This document shows, in pieces, positions 60,393 through 64,000 of a stretch of 64,000 nt of DNA (positions are counted from its first letter, which is position 1; each line of letters starts with the position of its first letter). The stretch lies in NCBI GenBank assembly GCA_014898415.1, contig RCTD01000028.1:1-64000 (forward strand), read 5' to 3'. Under the pieces are notes generated by a model, which did no database searches, was not told where the DNA came from, and worked only from the letters and a program-made list of their open reading frames with translations. Source of the DNA: Stromatinia cepivora. Taxonomy: Eukaryota > Ascomycota > Leotiomycetes > Helotiales > Sclerotiniaceae. The translations under genes were made by a program, and so were the position numbers.

Positions 60393-61826
60393 TTCAGTAT
60401 ATCCTCGAAATCGGTTGAGGTTTCAATCCTGTAACAATATAATGGTAACTTTCTGATCTCATTTTTGTTGAATCCTTTTGCTTACTGTAATAAAGGATAT
60501 ATGAATGATGGGTTGAATGATACAGATTTGTTTTTGCTTTTGTGGGATTTTATTAGCCAAGAGAAGGAAGATGGAGGTGTTGAGAATAGCTTTTCGAGTT
60601 GTTTGAAGAGATCTGTATCGAAGAACTAATTACGAGGGATTTATTGGTTTATTGAATATACAGATAATGTATCGAGAATATTGATAATATCGCTCAATTT
60701 CTGTTTCGTTTGGGGATTGTCAAGTTAATAGGAAGTCAACTTTGTCAATATTATAGGAAAATACCTTATTTATATCATGAATCTCGATGGTGCTCAAATT
60801 TCATTTAATATTGTATACTAAGCTTCCCTTACGTCAGGTTTGTCATTGGGAGCTGGTCTGTTAAAAAGGAGCTCCGAGGCATTTGCATTACATATGAAAA
60901 ACCATACGAGCGAACATGGTAAAATCTTATACCAAGGAACGATAACTAAAGCTATATTCTCGAAAAACCACCTGTTATCGAAAATCCCAAGGCTATCTTT
61001 CCCCATTCTTCTTCCTATTCATCATAGTAACAAGCATTATTAACATTCAAGAATTTGCAACTTCTCATTTGTAATGTATGTCCAAGTTTTAGCCTGCTAC
61101 AAATTTCCGGATTGTTAGGATACCATTCCTACGCTTTGTCGTTTCACTCCCTCATCCACTTCCAAATAAATCCTATACAATCTGCAGGTGAGATTTGTTC
61201 TGCAGGCGCCAGGTCTTATTCTGGGATGCAAGGCTAAATCGTTGAGTGAGATAGGTTACTTGGATACCGGATTTTAATTAATGATCAAGGTTCATAATAT
61301 CTTTCCATTTCTATTACTCCCTAATTCAGAATAGTTTGAACAATCTAATTGCATTATCATATCAATATATTTTCTCGCTTAATCCTGCTAGGGGTAAGAA
61401 TCTAACCGACATCCCCATATCTTGCATGACCCCACATCTTGCACACATTTTATAACCTCAAAAATTATCAATTATATAAATTAAATCATCGCTATTATAA
61501 TTACACAAGATATTATAAAGCTTGTATTAATTTATATTGAAAGGTAAGAGTATTCTCAATATACTTATATAACAAAATTATTCGGAATCAATTGTTCTAT
61601 GCTTTCTCAATGTTATAAAAACAAATCGGTCTCCTATAATGTAATCTATATTAAATTATATTAATGTCTTTTAATAAAATAAAAAAGGTTTTAATTAATT
61701 TGATCAACAAATTAATATAAAGATTTATATCTCTTATTAATTGTATAATAAAAAACCTTACAGAAAAAATAATAAACCGTTTTGTAGAGAAGAATTGAAT
61801 ATCGAATTTCGTAAAGAGATATAAAA
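60393..61826. other. Intergenic, A+T-rich
   Basis: No supported gene. Overlapping opposite-strand frames at 60818-61043 are shadows of each other and match nothing. Confidence 0.35.
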
Positions 61827-63635
61827 TGTTACGTATACGTACAACGTGATCGATTCGAGCTCTAGTCGGAATGCAGCATTCCCTGAATAGGTTAAGTGAG
61901 CTCTCGGCCTGTATATATATAATTATATAGTTCTATTTTTCAATTTGTAGCTTTTAATTCTAAGAGATATTCAAGTTATTCGGCCGTTGTATTACATTAT
62001 TAAAAGCTTTTCGAGATAAGAAATCGAATAATATACATATATGCTCAAATTCATGTATATTCCGTAAATTCTAGGTATACGCTCATACTTTTATCTATAT
62101 GTATATATTTATGATACAATTTGTGAAGTTGTTTTCCCTTTGTTAAAACCCTTTTTGAAAGGACCCTTTGTAGCTTTTTAAAGGTATTCATATTTAAGCG
62201 GCGTTCCCTTCGATTTTACTTTATTTCTTAACAATAGAATCAATCAACTCTGCAATCGGTGAATTACAAGCCGAAATGATACGACAATACGAAGAGATTG
62301 CTTTTCTACGTTCTTTATTCCTAATTCAATCAAACTCCATTCCAAAACCTTGCCTTTCCGATCCAGAAAAGTTCAATGGAAACGCATAAAAGTTCGATAC
62401 CTGACTTTCTTCAATCAAAGCTAAGCTTCAAGTAAATAGTACTATAATCGGTAATTCCACTGCTCAATTTTATTACATTTACCTAACCTTGAATCTCAAG
62501 TTCAAGCTATAATATTGCCACAACTTTCGTCCGTCGATTAGGCCACTCCCCTTGATTACAATACGATCCTTGATCAACTCTTTAGAGTTTATAATAACTC
62601 TAATAAAGTTCAAGAAGCTGAAGATCGTCTTTATATTCTAAAGCAAGTCACTGATTCGTTACACACCTATATTGCAAAATTCGAAAGGACCTTATACAAA
62701 GCTTATGGTCAAAATTAGCCCGATTCGAATAAAATATCGACCTTCTGCAATGGGCTAAATTCAACTTTATGCAATCGGCTTGCTTAGCAATTCAGCTTAC
62801 CCCATTCCTATCCTGAATTCGTACAAGTTATACAACAACTAGCTGCTTGTTCGATTAATGGTTTTATTCCTAATGAAATTACTAGCTTCACTTCCCACAT
62901 ATTACAATGCCCTAATTCTCACTCTCAAAATCGTTTCGATTCAATAAATGTATCTAGTATCCATCATACCCTAGATGTATTCGATTCCGATTTCACCCTA
63001 GCGCTATTGCCAAAAGCATCCCCTCGGCTTCGACAATTGAGAGTTCCCGAATTCACTCCACAAAAGCAAGCTCGCTTCCGCAAAGAGAACAAATACATAC
63101 AATATAAATCCCCATACTATTAAATTCATACTTGCCATTTGGATCCATATAATGGAATACATGATTTATTTGATCTAACTAATCGTCCTACACTAGCTAC
63201 TTTGGACAATAACGATAATGATATAGATTCAGAATGGAATAAAGAAAAAATGGAAAAGGAATTAAAGGCTTTAATACATTTGGAAAACGTGATCGATGGA
63301 CGTACTTTTTTTGATCGAATAAAGGAAATAATGGATGCTACTGAATTTATACATTTGGTCGAATTGATGAATAAAATTAATGATTCATAGTTATAATTGT
63401 TTTCGGATTCTTTTATATTATTCGTTTAAAGCACTCGAGGCGAGCTTTTATATAAGGGGGGGTAGTATTATGTATACGTATAACGTGATCGATTCGAACC
63501 CTAGTCGGAATACAGTATTCCCTGAATAGATTAAGTGAGCTTTTAGCCTGTATATATATAATCATATAGTTCTACCTTTCGATCTGTAGCTTTTAATTCT
63601 AAGAGATACTCAAGTTATTCGGCCGTTGTGTCACA
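61827..63635 (+). mobile_element. Complete gag-only LTR element, 1.8 kb
   Basis: LTRs 61827-61996 and 63466-63635 are both 170 bp, and TSD TAAAA flanks the element (61822-61826 and 63636-63640). The two LTRs differ at about 19 sites, and every difference I can see is a C/T or G/A transition. A TAAGGGGGGG purine tract precedes the 3' LTR. There is a TATATATA box in each LTR. The interior holds only a gag remnant, so the element is non-autonomous. Confidence 0.85.
62275..63390 (+). pseudogene. Ty3/gypsy-like gag remnant
   Basis: Pieces in more than one frame give MIRQYEEIAFLRSLF, LSDPEKFNG, KFDT-stop-LSSIKAKLQVNSTIIGNSTAQF, then VQEAEDRLYILKQVTDSLHTYIAKFERTLY and YPEFVQVIQQLAARSINGFIP-like text. 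This is the capsid pattern of fungal gypsy Gag proteins (PEKFxG...KF..WL...K). The last 83 codons (63139-63390) are open and acidic. No Cys knuckle and no pol were seen. Stops such as TAA and TAG at Arg/Trp/Gln-like positions fit RIP. Confidence 0.6.
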
Positions 63636-63640
63636 TAAAA

Positions 63641-64000
63641 AACATTTTCAAAATCGGTATTTCTATTATATTGATAATTTGTATATAAAAGTTGATAATG
63701 TTAATATATTTAAATACTTTTATGATCTAGTTTGTATTATTTTGTGTTGTTATTGTTATATATTGTTTAAAAGATTCTTGTTAATCTTTCTTTTTTATTC
63801 ATTTAATTAATAAATGTAATTACAAAATATAATATATCCTTGAAAAATATATATAATTGGGACGAGAAAGGCTTTATAATTGAGTTTGGGAGGATGATGA
63901 AAAGGATTATAAATATTAATGTATATGAAAGGAATAAAGCTATAAAAGTTAAACAAAATGGATCAAAAGAATTTATTATCCTTTTAGTATATATTGTGAG
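63641..64000. other. A+T-rich tail of the window
   Basis: No gene or repeat recognised. The 60-codon frame at 63628-63810 is low-complexity hydrophobic sequence. Confidence 0.35.

Overview
The window looks like a piece of a filamentous ascomycete chromosome. Short GT-AG introns (mostly 44 to 73 bp), A+T-rich intergenic DNA, fungal-specific protein families and many decayed LTR elements support this. The overall gene style suggests Leotiomycetes (Helotiales, Botrytis/Sclerotinia-like). That placement is inferred from family resemblance and was not tested by a search. Most gene models below were rebuilt by hand across introns; exon phases and lengths agree in each.

Layout. (1) 0.1-9.1 kb is ordinary genic DNA: a complete Rif1 gene and a fungal multi-pass membrane protein, both on the minus strand, then a small SANT/Myb-like protein at 10.5 kb. 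(2) 11-32 kb is a gene graveyard: a kinase remnant, a broken Ty1/copia polymerase with an LTR inserted in its reverse transcriptase, a frameshifted pogo-like transposase, a broken fungal repeat-family gene, a field of degenerate TTATTTTGGCA repeats, and pseudogenes of MetE-like, 2EXR and DUF3723 proteins. Almost all of the nonsense codons can be explained by single C-to-T or G-to-A changes, as expected from repeat-induced point mutation (RIP). (3) 32.3-44 kb is a nested LTR-retrotransposon cluster. It holds several elements with visible target-site duplications (TSDs), two 72-bp micro-elements, a young non-autonomous element with apparently identical LTRs, and signs of an inversion between opposed LTRs. 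(4) 47-57.3 kb has sparse genes: a kinase-like gene with one in-frame stop, two small hypothetical genes, and a 717-codon gene encoding two C2HC zinc fingers followed by two JmjC-like jelly rolls. (5) 57-64 kb is A+T-rich, with an 814-bp foldback element and a gag-only LTR element.

The most unusual gene is the zinc-finger/tandem JmjC-like gene at 55.0-57.3 kb. Its first jelly roll has lost both metal-binding histidines and its second keeps the HxD...H pattern. The most unusual non-coding features are the 72-bp TGTCAC...GTGACA insertions, the split TSD that points to an LTR-mediated inversion, and primer-binding sites matching the anticodon stem of initiator tRNA-Met.
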